A stretch of 28,155 bases of DNA from Ilumatobacteraceae bacterium (GTDB lineage: Bacteria > Actinomycetota > Acidimicrobiia > Acidimicrobiales > Ilumatobacteraceae), in the NCBI GenBank assembly GCA_023254985.1, contig JALRJT010000015.1, forward strand, positions 1 through 28,155, read 5' to 3'. Positions 15,691 through 22,903 of the stretch are shown one piece after another. The notes below the pieces were generated by a model that did not search any database, was not told the DNA's origin, and was given only the letters and a program-made list of their open reading frames with translations. The first letter of the stretch is position 1. Each line of letters starts with the position of its first letter. The position numbers were made by a program, and so were the translations under genes.

Positions 15691-16410
15691 CTATGAGGTC
15701 AGTTTCTCATACTTGTATCCGAGACCGCGGATGGTCACCACGTTCACCGGATTTGCAGGATCGACCTCGATCTTCGAACGAAGACGTTTGATGTGCACGT
15801 CGAGGGTCTTCGTGTCGCCGTAATAATCGGAACCCCACACCCGATCGATCAGGTTCTCGCGGGTCATCACCCTGCCCGCATTCGCCATCAACACGTACAG
15901 CAACTCGAATTCCTTCAACGGGAGCTTTGTCACCGTTCCACGAACTGTAACCATGTGTTGTTCGGGGTCAATCTGCACATCGCCAACTCGAACCGTGCCG
16001 ATACCGACTTCGTCGATTTCGCTCTGTGTCAGTGAGCTGCGACGCAATGCCGCGCGAATCCTGGCGACAAGTTCCCGGAGACGGTAGGGCTTGACGATGT
16101 AATCATCGGCACCAACCTCGAGACCGACGACGGTGTCGATTTCAGAGCCCTTGGCCGACACCATGATGATCGGCACCTGACTCTTCTTACGGATCTCGCG
16201 ACAGACATCGGTCCCCGAAACCTTCGGCAACATCACGTCGAGAAGGATGATGTCTGGCTTCACGGTCTCGAAATTGAGGAGTGCCTCAGCGCCGTCTCGT
16301 GCAACTTCCACACGAAAGCCTTCGCGCTGCAGTCCGATGTCGAGTGCCTCAATGAACGCATCCTCGTCTTCAACAATGAAGACAGTCGGAGCGTCCTTGG
16401 CTGAGGTCAC
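15691..16410 (-). CDS. regX3: OmpR/PhoB-family response regulator, RegX3-like
   Basis: A 239-residue two-component regulator. The receiver domain (about 8-122) shows the acidic pocket VEDED, phosphoacceptor Asp58 in ILLDVMLP, Ser85 in IIMVSAKG and Lys107 in YIVKPY. A winged-helix DNA-binding domain follows (about 140-235) with KLPLKEFELLYVLMANAGRVMTRENLIDRVWG and TLDVHIKRLRSKIE. All switch residues are intact. RegX3 controls the phosphate-starvation response in Actinobacteria. No SenX3-type histidine kinase is adjacent; phoU takes that place. The GTG at 16410 overlaps the phoU stop (GTGA), indicating coupling. An alternative name is phoB-like or mtrA-like regulator, but linkage to phoU and ppk1 favours RegX3. 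Confidence 0.88.
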   Translation of the reverse strand: MTSAKDAPTVFIVEDEDAFIEALDIGLQREGFRVEVARDGAEALLNFETVKPDIILLDVMLPKVSGTDVCREIRKKSQVPIIMVSAKGSEIDTVVGLEVGADDYIVKPYRLRELVARIRAALRRSSLTQSEIDEVGIGTVRVGDVQIDPEQHMVTVRGTVTKLPLKEFELLYVLMANAGRVMTRENLIDRVWGSDYYGDTKTLDVHIKRLRSKIEVDPANPVNVVTIRGLGYKYEKLTS

Positions 16411-17126
16411 AGGATGACTTTTGGAGTCTCGCCATCATTCTGACGAGCACGGAAACGTGACGCACCTTTGAGCTCTGGCACCCATCCGGTGAGGATGAAG
16501 CGAGTCCGCTCTGCAATGTTCACTGCATGATCGCCAATTCGCTCATAGAAGCGTGAAACGACTGCCAGCTGAACAGCAACTTGAAGATCGATCGCTTCAC
16601 GAGCATGGCTCTCAAAAATCTCTTGGATGAACTGACGGTGCAGGGCATCGAGGTAACTATCCATGTCGTCGAGTGCGGCAGCTTTTGGCGCATCATTCGT
16701 GTTGAAAGCGTCGATCGTTGCAACGTACAACTGCCGAGCCTGTTCACTCATCTTGCTGATCAAGTCACGCAAGACCGGATCGATGTCGTGGCCGTAGATT
16801 CGTCGAGCGGCCTTGCAGATGTTCACCGCGAGGTCTGCGGACCGCTCAAGTTCTGCAGAAATCTTGATGATCGACACGAGCTGGCGCAAGTCCCCCGCAA
16901 CCGGTGACTGTAATGCAAGCTCCTGGAAGCAGAACTCTTCGATCTCAAGTGATCGTGCGTCGATTTCGTCATCTGCCTGAACCAGGTAGTCGGCACCTTC
17001 AAGATCTCCGGAGAGGAGCACGTTGGTTGCACGCGGGATGGTGTCGATGACCGTCTGACCGAGGGCCACAACTCGACCCCGCAAGTCCTCAAGTTCCTGG
17101 TGAAATGTTTTGCGAAGCTCTTCCAT
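16407..17126 (-). CDS. phoU: Phosphate-transport/PHO-signalling regulator PhoU
   Basis: PhoU, about 239 residues, two copies of a three-helix bundle that binds metal clusters and links Pst phosphate transport to the PHO kinase. Seen: the first repeat with DDEIDARSLEIEEFCFQELALQSPVAGDLR and LERSADLAVNICKAA, the second with LDDMDSYLDALHR and FYERIGDHAVNIAERT. Both E/D-x3-D metal motifs are present. The frame also allows a GTG at 17135 (3 residues longer). The ATG at 17126 is chosen because TACGGT ends 7 nt before it, and that hexamer would overlap the GTG. It overlaps regX3 by 4 bp and follows ppk1 on the same strand, so phosphate sensing and polyphosphate synthesis are linked genetically. Confidence 0.9.
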   Translation of the reverse strand: MEELRKTFHQELEDLRGRVVALGQTVIDTIPRATNVLLSGDLEGADYLVQADDEIDARSLEIEEFCFQELALQSPVAGDLRQLVSIIKISAELERSADLAVNICKAARRIYGHDIDPVLRDLISKMSEQARQLYVATIDAFNTNDAPKAAALDDMDSYLDALHRQFIQEIFESHAREAIDLQVAVQLAVVSRFYERIGDHAVNIAERTRFILTGWVPELKGASRFRARQNDGETPKVIL

Positions 17127-17133
17127 CTCCCTC

Positions 17134-17139
17134 ACCGTA
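17134..17139 (-). promoter_or_regulatory. Leaderless-type -10 box before phoU
   Basis: Minus-strand TACGGT ends 7 nt before the ATG at 17126. It implies a promoter for phoU-regX3 separate from ppk1. Confidence 0.45.
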
Positions 17140-17170
17140 TCTCGCGGAAGTTACTTGGGGCTTGCCACAA

Positions 17171-17188
17171 GGTGACGTCCGCGTGAAC
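17171..17188 (-). promoter_or_regulatory. Candidate PHO box upstream of phoU
   Basis: Minus strand reads GTTCACG, 4 nt, CGTCACC: two imperfect copies (6/7 and 5/7) of the GTTCACC half-site with the 11-nt period used by PhoB/PhoP/RegX3-type regulators. It sits in the ppk1-phoU gap about 31 nt upstream of the phoU -10 box, a normal activator position. It is degenerate, so a chance match is possible. Confidence 0.4.
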
Positions 17189-17199
17189 AAGGTCAGGAG

Positions 17200-19311
17200 T
17201 CAGCGAACCTGCGTGCGAGTAACCCACGCATGAAGGTCACTCTGAGCGTCGCGGTCAAAACCGGGCGTCCCCTGCCGCGACCACTCGTTCTCTGGACCAA
17301 GTGCGTAGTGCGCCACATCATCAGCGAGGAGAAATCCGAGGACCGTATCCAGCCACATTCGATGCTTCGGGTGAGTGAGTGGCACCAACGTCTCTACTCG
17401 ACCCTTGAGATTGCGCTCCATCATGTCCGCCGAGCCGATCAAATGGAGTGGTTCATCATTGTCGAGCCCATGTTCGAACCGATAGATGCGCGAGTGCTCC
17501 AGTTGACGTCCGAGGATCGAGCGGACCGTGATGTTGTCAGAAAGGCCAGTCACTCCGGCACGGAGGCAGCAAATCCCGCGCACGACCAGATTGATGCGAA
17601 CCCCAGATTGGGACGCTCGATAGAGCGCTTCGATTACATCCGGATCCGAAATGGAGTTCATCTTCATCGTGATACGGCCGAGTTCGCCGAACGATGCTTC
17701 CTTGTCGATCAGTTCAATGACTCGTGTCTTGAGTCGATGAGGCGCGACGAGGAGCGATTGATAGTCAGGGGCGTGTGCGTACCCCGTCAGATAGTTGAAC
17801 AGCTCTGTTGCGTCACGACCGATCTCGGGTTCGCTTGTGAAGTAACCGATGTCTTCATAGATGCGGGCCGTGACCGAGTTGTAGTTACCCGTTCCGATGT
17901 GCACGTAGCGTCGGAGTGAACCCGCCTCGCTGCGCACGACGAGGATGCATTTCGCATGGGTCTTCAAGCCGACGAGCCCATACGTCACGTGAACGCCCGC
18001 ATATTCCAGTTCCTTGGCCCACGAAACATTTCGTGCCTCGTCGAACCTTGCCTTCAATTCCAAGACGACCGCCACCTGCTTGCCGAGTTCGGCCGCTTTG
18101 ATCAAATGCCGTGCAATCGTCGAATCACCAGACGTCCTATACAGAGTCATCTTGATTGACTGCACCTGTGGATCAAGCGAAGCCTGCTTGACGAACGACT
18201 CCACCGACGAGGCGAACGATTCATGTGGGTGATGCACCAACAGCTGTCGCTCACGTATGACATCGAACATTGATCGATGCTCTTCCTCTGCGACGGCCAG
18301 GCGTCCGGCCGTCACCGGCGGCCATGGGCGATACCGCAATCTCGGCATGTCAAGCGATGCGAGCTCCGCGAGTGACCCGAGACCGATGACCTCGTCGTGA
18401 TACGTCACGTCCTCGGCTTCCAATTCGAGTTCCTCGACGAGAAGCTCGCGCATCTCTGCTGGCATTGCACGAGGCACCTCGAGCCTCACCGCGCGACCGA
18501 AACGTCGTCGCCGAAGCTCCATCTCGACCGCCGCGAGCAAATCTTCGGCATCCTCATCGTCGAGGGAAAGGTCGGCGTTTCGAGATACACGAAAGACGTA
18601 ACACTGTTCAACTGTCATCCCCGGGAACAAGTGGTCAAGGTGTGCAACAACCACGTCTTCGATCAAGACAAACGTCTTGGACGAGCCGACCGAGATGAAC
18701 CGTGGGAAATTCGCCGGCAACTTCACTCGAGCGAATCGTTGTTCTCCGCTGCGCGGATCACGAACAGTGACTGCAAGATTCAATGCAAGGTTGGAGATGT
18801 ACGGAAATGGGTGAGCCGGGTCTACCGCAAGCGGGGTAAGGATCGGATAGATCCGTTCCATGAATTGGCTTGTCAACTCTGCACGATCGCCCTCTGATAA
18901 CTGACTCCAGTGAAGGACGAACACACCATTTTCCGCGAGCTCAGGAAAGAGCGACCCTCGAAGAATCTCTTCCTGGGTCGAAGTCAGTGCCTGAACTCGC
19001 TCACGGATCTCGACAAGTTGCTGAGCCGGAGTGCGACCGTCGGGTGTCGGTCGATCAACTTCTGCGGCGATTTGATCTTTCAGGGCCGCAACACGAATTT
19101 GATAGAACTCGTCCAAATTGGTACTGAAAATGGACACAAAACGACAACGTTCGAGCAACGGAACTTCGACTTCAGTGGCAAGGGACAGCACTCGTGAATT
19201 GAAGTCGAGCCAACTCAGCTCTCGATTAATGAAACGCGTGTCGATGGGAGCATCGTAGGAACCAATCGCAGACGACAGCCCGCGACGAAGGAGTTGTCGC
19301 CAAGAAATCAC
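17200..19311 (-). CDS. ppk1: Polyphosphate kinase 1
   Basis: A 703-residue PPK1, which reversibly polymerises the gamma-phosphate of ATP into polyphosphate at the membrane. Seen: the N-terminal FINRELSWLDFNSRVL and FSTNLDEFYQIRVA, a head domain, and the two phospholipase-D-like C-terminal domains with the autophosphorylated His452 in VGLKTHAKC, the HIGTGNYN motif, and GSADMMERNLKGRVE. Length and motifs are complete. The GTG at 19311 is the first available start; the family N-terminus begins about 25 residues later, so a slightly shorter form is possible. The 89-residue unknown gene lies 63 bp upstream on the same strand and phoU 64 bp downstream. ppx, the opposing activity, lies on the other strand. 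Confidence 0.95.
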   Translation of the reverse strand: MISWRQLLRRGLSSAIGSYDAPIDTRFINRELSWLDFNSRVLSLATEVEVPLLERCRFVSIFSTNLDEFYQIRVAALKDQIAAEVDRPTPDGRTPAQQLVEIRERVQALTSTQEEILRGSLFPELAENGVFVLHWSQLSEGDRAELTSQFMERIYPILTPLAVDPAHPFPYISNLALNLAVTVRDPRSGEQRFARVKLPANFPRFISVGSSKTFVLIEDVVVAHLDHLFPGMTVEQCYVFRVSRNADLSLDDEDAEDLLAAVEMELRRRRFGRAVRLEVPRAMPAEMRELLVEELELEAEDVTYHDEVIGLGSLAELASLDMPRLRYRPWPPVTAGRLAVAEEEHRSMFDVIRERQLLVHHPHESFASSVESFVKQASLDPQVQSIKMTLYRTSGDSTIARHLIKAAELGKQVAVVLELKARFDEARNVSWAKELEYAGVHVTYGLVGLKTHAKCILVVRSEAGSLRRYVHIGTGNYNSVTARIYEDIGYFTSEPEIGRDATELFNYLTGYAHAPDYQSLLVAPHRLKTRVIELIDKEASFGELGRITMKMNSISDPDVIEALYRASQSGVRINLVVRGICCLRAGVTGLSDNITVRSILGRQLEHSRIYRFEHGLDNDEPLHLIGSADMMERNLKGRVETLVPLTHPKHRMWLDTVLGFLLADDVAHYALGPENEWSRQGTPGFDRDAQSDLHAWVTRTQVR

Positions 19312-19374
19312 GATCTCGCTACCACTCGTTCAACTTCGCGTCGCGCCACGTTCAGACGCGTCGACCCGATGGGG

Positions 19375-19644
19375 TCAGGCCGACTCGTCGGCCCAGCCGA
19401 TTTCCCACTCGACGCTGATCCGCTCACGCTCAGCATCGCGGTTCACGCGTTCCTGATTGCGTCGGAACTGAGGGTCGTTGCGGGGCAAGAGAACGAGACG
19501 TGCGAGAACACGAGCACGAAATTCCTCAAGAAGGTTCGCGTCGCCGTAATCGCTGTAGACCTCCCAATGAGGAGATACTGGACCCAAATAGACGATGCGC
19601 GCGTGTCCGCGCGGCGGCTCGTTCAGTACTGCTGCGTCTGACAT
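19375..19644 (-). CDS. Small conserved-looking protein, unknown function
   Basis: An 89-residue soluble protein that I cannot assign. It contains RGHARIVYLGPVSPHWEVYSDYGD, a helix LLEEFRARVLARLVLLPRNDPQFRRN, and a charged C-terminus with RDAERERISVEWEIGW. The alternation of strand and charged helix looks like a folded domain, not a shadow frame. The ATG at 19644 is chosen because TAGCCT ends 7 nt before it; the open frame continues upstream without similar support. It is divergent from whiB (126 bp between starts) and lies 63 bp upstream of ppk1, so it may be the first gene of the ppk1 unit. A role in polyphosphate metabolism is only suggested by position. Confidence 0.65.
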   Translation of the reverse strand: MSDAAVLNEPPRGHARIVYLGPVSPHWEVYSDYGDANLLEEFRARVLARLVLLPRNDPQFRRNQERVNRDAERERISVEWEIGWADESA

Positions 19645-19651
19645 GCCCCTC

Positions 19652-19657
19652 AGGCTA
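19652..19657 (-). promoter_or_regulatory. Leaderless-type -10 box before the 89-residue gene
   Basis: Minus-strand TAGCCT ends 7 nt before the ATG at 19644. This may be the promoter for the ppk1 unit. Confidence 0.55.
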
Positions 19658-19769
19658 CCGCCGGATTTCGACGAGTTCTCCGGGGAATTTACGGCATAAG
19701 GACTTGCTAAGAAGTATGACCAAGTCTTCACCATGTGAGCACACATCAATTACGGTGAAACCAACCCCG

Positions 19770-20027
19770 ATGAATGCCAATCGATCGCTGAAATGGATGG
19801 ATCGCGGTAGTTGCCGCAACTTTCCACCTGCGGTGTTCTTCCCGCAGGACGGAGCTGGTGTCGAGCGTGCCCGCGCAATTTGCGGTCACTGCCCAGTGAG
19901 AAATGAATGTTTGGAGTACGCCCTCAAACATCACATCGACCACGGCGTGTGGGGTGGATGCTCAGAACGTGAGCGCCGCCGAATCGCCAAGCGTCGTCGC
20001 CTCGAACACACAATCCAGCCAAACTAG
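19770..20027 (+). CDS. WhiB-family Fe-S transcription factor (first of two)
   Basis: An 85-residue WhiB-like protein, an actinobacteria-specific regulator that binds a [4Fe-4S] cluster and usually partners with the sigma factor. Seen: the four cluster cysteines Cys15, Cys38, Cys41 and Cys47 (C, then CxxCxxxxxC), the GVWGG turn (59-63) and a basic C-terminal helix ERERRRIAKRRR. An extra Cys64 follows the turn. The start is uncertain: GTG 19755 and ATG 19716 are in frame upstream. ATG 19770 gives a typical short N-terminus. Its TAG stop (20025-20027) is the first half of the ppx -10 box. It sits between ppk1 and ppx, so control of the polyphosphate genes is possible but not shown. Confidence 0.85.
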   Translation: MNANRSLKWMDRGSCRNFPPAVFFPQDGAGVERARAICGHCPVRNECLEYALKHHIDHGVWGGCSERERRRIAKRRRLEHTIQPN

Positions 20028-20030
20028 GCT
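20025..20030 (+). promoter_or_regulatory. Leaderless-type -10 box before ppx
   Basis: TAGGCT ends 7 nt before the GTG at 20038; its first three bases are the whiB stop codon. A TCGAAC at 20002-20007 lies 17 nt upstream as a weak -35. Confidence 0.6.
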
Positions 20031-20037
20031 CGCCCAC

Positions 20038-21588
20038 GTGGCAACGACTGCGGACGCCCCCACCATCGCCGCGCTCGACATCGGAACGAACAGTTTCCAC
20101 ATGGTGATCGCAAAAGCGGTCTCGAACGGCTTCGAGGTCATCACTCGAGAAAAAGAAACCGTGCGAATTGGCCATGGCGCCGGCGAGATGAAGGAACTTG
20201 ACCCAGCGGCGATCGACCGAGGGGTTGCTTGCCTCGAACGGATGAGGCATCTCGCAGAATCCCATGGCGCTGAGATGCGAGCAGTTGCCACGAGCGCGAT
20301 TCGCGAGGCCCGTAACCGCTCCGAGTTCATCAAACGTGCGAAAAAAGAAGCCGGGATTTCGATCGAGACGATCTCCGGAATCGAAGAAGCGCGCCTCATC
20401 CACCTTGGCGTGCTGCACGGAATCGGCAACCACGAAGATTCGATGTTCGTCTGCGACATCGGTGGCGGGAGTACGGAGGTTGTCGTCGGCAATGGCGACG
20501 AGATGTTGCTTGCACGCAGTTTCAAGATTGGAGCAGTCCGACTCACCGATCGCTTCTTCGGCTCAGCAACCCTCCACCCAAGCGCAGTGCCAAGTTGCCG
20601 GGCATTTGTGAAATCGACGCTCATGATTCTCCAATCGGAAGTCCAAGCGTTGGGTTACGACCTCGCGGTTTGCTCCTCTGGCACTGCCGAGACCGTCGCA
20701 CGCATCATCCAACAGAAGTCCGGGAAACCTGAACCCACCAGCATGAACCGATTCCACTTCACGGCCCAAGACGTCGCCGAGGTGGTGGAAGACCTCACTG
20801 GTTGCGCAACCGTGGAAGAACGCCGCGAGAAGTTCGGTATCGACCAGAAACGCGCCGAGATCATCCTTGCGGGAGCGATCATCCTCGAAGCGATCGCCGA
20901 CACCTACGGAATTTCCACCTTCACTTTCAGCGACTACGCACTTCGCGAGGGAGTACTCATCGACACTCTGCACCGTCGTGGAATCGGACCCGAAAACTCC
21001 GCTGGCGATGCATCACTGCGAAGCGTGAAGTTGCTCGCCGAGCGATGCGACGATCGGCCCGAACATTCGGAGAACGTTGCCCGAATCGCAGTCACGCTCT
21101 TCGATGCGCTCGCTTCCCACTTAATTAGTGATTCCGAAGATCGACGACTCTTGGAATATGCGGCCCTTTTGGCCAATGTTGGCGTGGTCATTTCGCACTC
21201 CAAGCACCACCTCCACTCGTACTACGTGATTCGTAATTCCGAACTCGTCGGTCTCGCCGACCATGACATCGAGATCATCGCGCAGGTGGCCCGGTACCAC
21301 CGCAAGGGGCTGCCGAAGAACGAACACCCGGAATTCGCGCGGCTCGGTGACGCCGACAAGCACCGAGTCGAACTCTTGGCAGGCATCCTGCGGATCGCCG
21401 TCGGTCTAGACCGAACGCAGGATGGTCGTGTGAAGAAAGTAAAGACTCAGATCACGGACGACGAGGTACTGATCTCGTTTGCTCCGTCAAAAAAACTGGA
21501 CAACGAACTGAACGTCTACTCAGCGATGGAGCGACGGTCGCTCCTCGAGCGAGTGATGAACCGAAGAGTTCGAGTGACTACCGACTAG
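20038..21588 (+). CDS. ppx: Exopolyphosphatase / guanosine pentaphosphatase (Ppx/GppA)
   Basis: A 516-residue Ppx/GppA protein, which removes terminal phosphates from polyphosphate or from pppGpp. Seen: the ASKHA phosphate-1 motif IAALDIGTNSFHMVIA (10-25), AVATSAIREARN, the catalytic segment SGIEEARLIHLGV, phosphate-2 DIGGGSTEVVVG (140-151), a second sugar-kinase-fold domain ending SDYALREGVL, and a C-terminal helical HD-like domain (about 345-500) with HSENVARIA and VARYHRKGLP. The long form with the C-terminal domain is the E. coli Ppx/GppA type. The frame is open upstream into whiB, but the GTG at 20038 fits the family N-terminus and the -10 spacing. Polyphosphate is the likelier substrate given ppk1 nearby. 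It is convergent with tatA. Confidence 0.92.
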   Translation: MATTADAPTIAALDIGTNSFHMVIAKAVSNGFEVITREKETVRIGHGAGEMKELDPAAIDRGVACLERMRHLAESHGAEMRAVATSAIREARNRSEFIKRAKKEAGISIETISGIEEARLIHLGVLHGIGNHEDSMFVCDIGGGSTEVVVGNGDEMLLARSFKIGAVRLTDRFFGSATLHPSAVPSCRAFVKSTLMILQSEVQALGYDLAVCSSGTAETVARIIQQKSGKPEPTSMNRFHFTAQDVAEVVEDLTGCATVEERREKFGIDQKRAEIILAGAIILEAIADTYGISTFTFSDYALREGVLIDTLHRRGIGPENSAGDASLRSVKLLAERCDDRPEHSENVARIAVTLFDALASHLISDSEDRRLLEYAALLANVGVVISHSKHHLHSYYVIRNSELVGLADHDIEIIAQVARYHRKGLPKNEHPEFARLGDADKHRVELLAGILRIAVGLDRTQDGRVKKVKTQITDDEVLISFAPSKKLDNELNVYSAMERRSLLERVMNRRVRVTTD

Positions 21589-21593
21589 GTCGG
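21581..21593. terminator. Weak bidirectional hairpin between ppx and tatA
   Basis: CCGAC, loop TAG (the ppx stop), GTCGG: a 5-bp stem followed by AGAATTT. It separates the convergent ppx and tatA genes. Short stem and no proper T-tract. Confidence 0.3.
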
Positions 21594-21598
21594 AGAAT

Positions 21599-21778
21599 TT
21601 ACGCCGAAGGAGGCGTGTCGTTCTTCGGAGCTTCTGCGGACTTCGAACCGTCCGACTGGCCCTTCTTGAATTCCTGCTGGGCCTGTCCGAGGCTCCGAGC
21701 GATCTTCGGCAAACGCGAACCGAAAAGAAGCACAACGACGATCCCGACAATGATGAGTTCTGTTCCACCAAGGTTCAT
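21599..21778 (-). CDS. tatA: Sec-independent (Tat) translocase subunit TatA/E
   Basis: A 59-residue protein, easily missed because of its size. Seen: an N-terminal membrane segment GGTELIIVGIVVVLLFG (4-20), the hinge with the conserved FG and then SRLPKIARSLGQAQQEFKKG as the amphipathic helix, and an acidic/Ser/Pro tail. TatA oligomers form the pathway for folded proteins exported with twin-arginine signals. The length is at the short end for TatA. The ATG at 21778 has TAGATT 6 nt upstream, and the reading frame ends with TAA at 21599-21601, 10 bp from the convergent ppx stop. No tatB or tatC is present in the window. Confidence 0.9.
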   Translation of the reverse strand: MNLGGTELIIVGIVVVLLFGSRLPKIARSLGQAQQEFKKGQSDGSKSAEAPKNDTPPSA

Positions 21779-21784
21779 GCCGTC

Positions 21785-21790
21785 AATCTA
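21785..21790 (-). promoter_or_regulatory. Leaderless-type -10 box before tatA
   Basis: Minus-strand TAGATT ends 6 nt before the ATG at 21778. Confidence 0.55.
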
Positions 21791-21824
21791 GCACTGGGTG
21801 TTCCAAATGCGATAAGCAAAAAGG

Positions 21825-22631
21825 GTGCTCGAATGCGTCATCAACATCAGTGAAGGCGGGAACCCAAGCCAGCTCAGCGAATTGTCAGCGGAGCTCGGAT
21901 CGGACCTCCTGGACCTCCACAGCGACCGTGACCACAACCGCAGCGTGTTCACACTCGCAGGCGAAGACCCAGCGAGGATTCTTACGAAGAGCGCATCTGC
22001 GATGTTCGACATCCAGGAACATCACGGTGTCCATCCTCGAGTCGGGATCGTCGATGTCGTCCCCTTCGTCGCACTCGATGGTTCGACGTTCGAAGATGCG
22101 ATCGCCGCACGTGATCGCTTTGCGCAATTCGCCGCGAACGAACTTGGTATCCCCTGCTTCCTGTACGGCCCCGAACGTACACTGCCATTCATTCGCAAGC
22201 ACGCCTTCATCGACCTTCTTCCCGACGCAGGACCGACGAAACCCCATCCACGCTCTGGGGCGATCTGCGTCGGCGTACGGCCGATCCTCATCGCGTACAA
22301 CGTGTGGCTAAAAGACCAAACGGTGGAGACGGCCAAACACATCGCGAAGACTATTCGCACCAATGAACGTCGTACTTTGGGGCTCCAGGTTGGTGAACAT
22401 GCCCAGGTTTCAATGAACCTCATCGACTATGACGTCACCGGACCGGTGGAGGCCTATGACGCTGTTGCCGCGCTCGCTCCGGTCGATCACGCAGAGCTCG
22501 TTGGTCTCGTCCCCGCACGCGCGCTTGCTCGAATCCCGCGGGATCGATGGGCGCAACTAGACCTCAGCGGAGAAAAGACAATTGAGTGGAGACTCGCTGA
22601 ACGAAATCGACGTTTACAGGGAAACGACTAG
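21825..22631 (+). CDS. ftcD: Glutamate formimidoyltransferase (FtcD N-terminal type)
   Basis: A 268-residue formiminotransferase, which moves the formimino group of formiminoglutamate to tetrahydrofolate during histidine breakdown. Seen: VLECVINISEGGNPSQL at the N-terminus, DRDHNRSVFTLAG (33-46), the active-site HHGVHPRVGIVDVVPF (66-81), PCFLYGPER, and GAICVGVRPILIAYNVWL, all standard for the family. The cyclodeaminase domain of the bifunctional vertebrate enzyme is absent, as in many bacteria. No other histidine-degradation gene is in the window. GTG at 21825 is the start; the N-terminal VINISEG pattern leaves no room for a later one. Its TAG stop shares CTAG with the stop of the convergent whiB (4-bp overlap). 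Confidence 0.9.
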   Translation: MLECVINISEGGNPSQLSELSAELGSDLLDLHSDRDHNRSVFTLAGEDPARILTKSASAMFDIQEHHGVHPRVGIVDVVPFVALDGSTFEDAIAARDRFAQFAANELGIPCFLYGPERTLPFIRKHAFIDLLPDAGPTKPHPRSGAICVGVRPILIAYNVWLKDQTVETAKHIAKTIRTNERRTLGLQVGEHAQVSMNLIDYDVTGPVEAYDAVAALAPVDHAELVGLVPARALARIPRDRWAQLDLSGEKTIEWRLAERNRRLQGND

Positions 22632-22903
22632 GCGCTAGCGATGTTGCGCGAGGTCTGCGCGCGCTGGCGACGGAGCTTGCGGCGCTCACGCTCCGACAAA
22701 CCGCCCCAGATGCCGAATTTCTCGCCATTGGCGAGGGCGTATTCAAGGCACTCATCTCGCACAACGCAGCCCTTGCAGACTTCCTTGGCTTCGCGGGTGG
22801 AGGCTCCTCGCTCCGGGAAGAAAAGGTCGGGGTCGACGCCGAGGCAGTTTGCCTGATCTTGCCAAGCGCGGTCAGCGCTCAGCTCGATTTGCTCGTCGTC
22901 CAC
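22628..22903 (-). CDS. WhiB-family Fe-S transcription factor (second of two)
   Basis: A 91-residue WhiB-like protein. Seen: Cys20, then DPDLFFPERG, Cys43, Cys46 and Cys52 in the VCKGCVVRDECLEYAL block, the turn GIWGGLSERERR (64-75), and a basic C-terminal tail for DNA contact. The arrangement resembles the WhiB1/WhiB2 type. Unlike many starts in the window, it has a strong Shine-Dalgarno: GGGGAGGA ends about 9 nt before the GTG at 22903, implying a normal 5' leader. The gene faces ftcD (shared CTAG stop) and diverges from the nucleotide cyclase gene with about 167 bp between starts. Confidence 0.92.
   Translation of the reverse strand: MDDEQIELSADRAWQDQANCLGVDPDLFFPERGASTREAKEVCKGCVVRDECLEYALANGEKFGIWGGLSERERRKLRRQRAQTSRNIASA

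Noticed and set aside
19726..19760. GTTCACC-like half-sites (CTTCACC, and GGTGAAA on the opposite strand) upstream of whiB as a PHO box
   Set aside because: The halves are in opposite orientation and not spaced by 11 nt, so they do not form the direct repeat expected for RegX3/PhoP.
21520..21771. An 83-codon minus-strand frame overlapping tatA
   Set aside because: Low-complexity Ser/Arg-rich product that overlaps the ppx end; the shorter frame in another phase is a real TatA.
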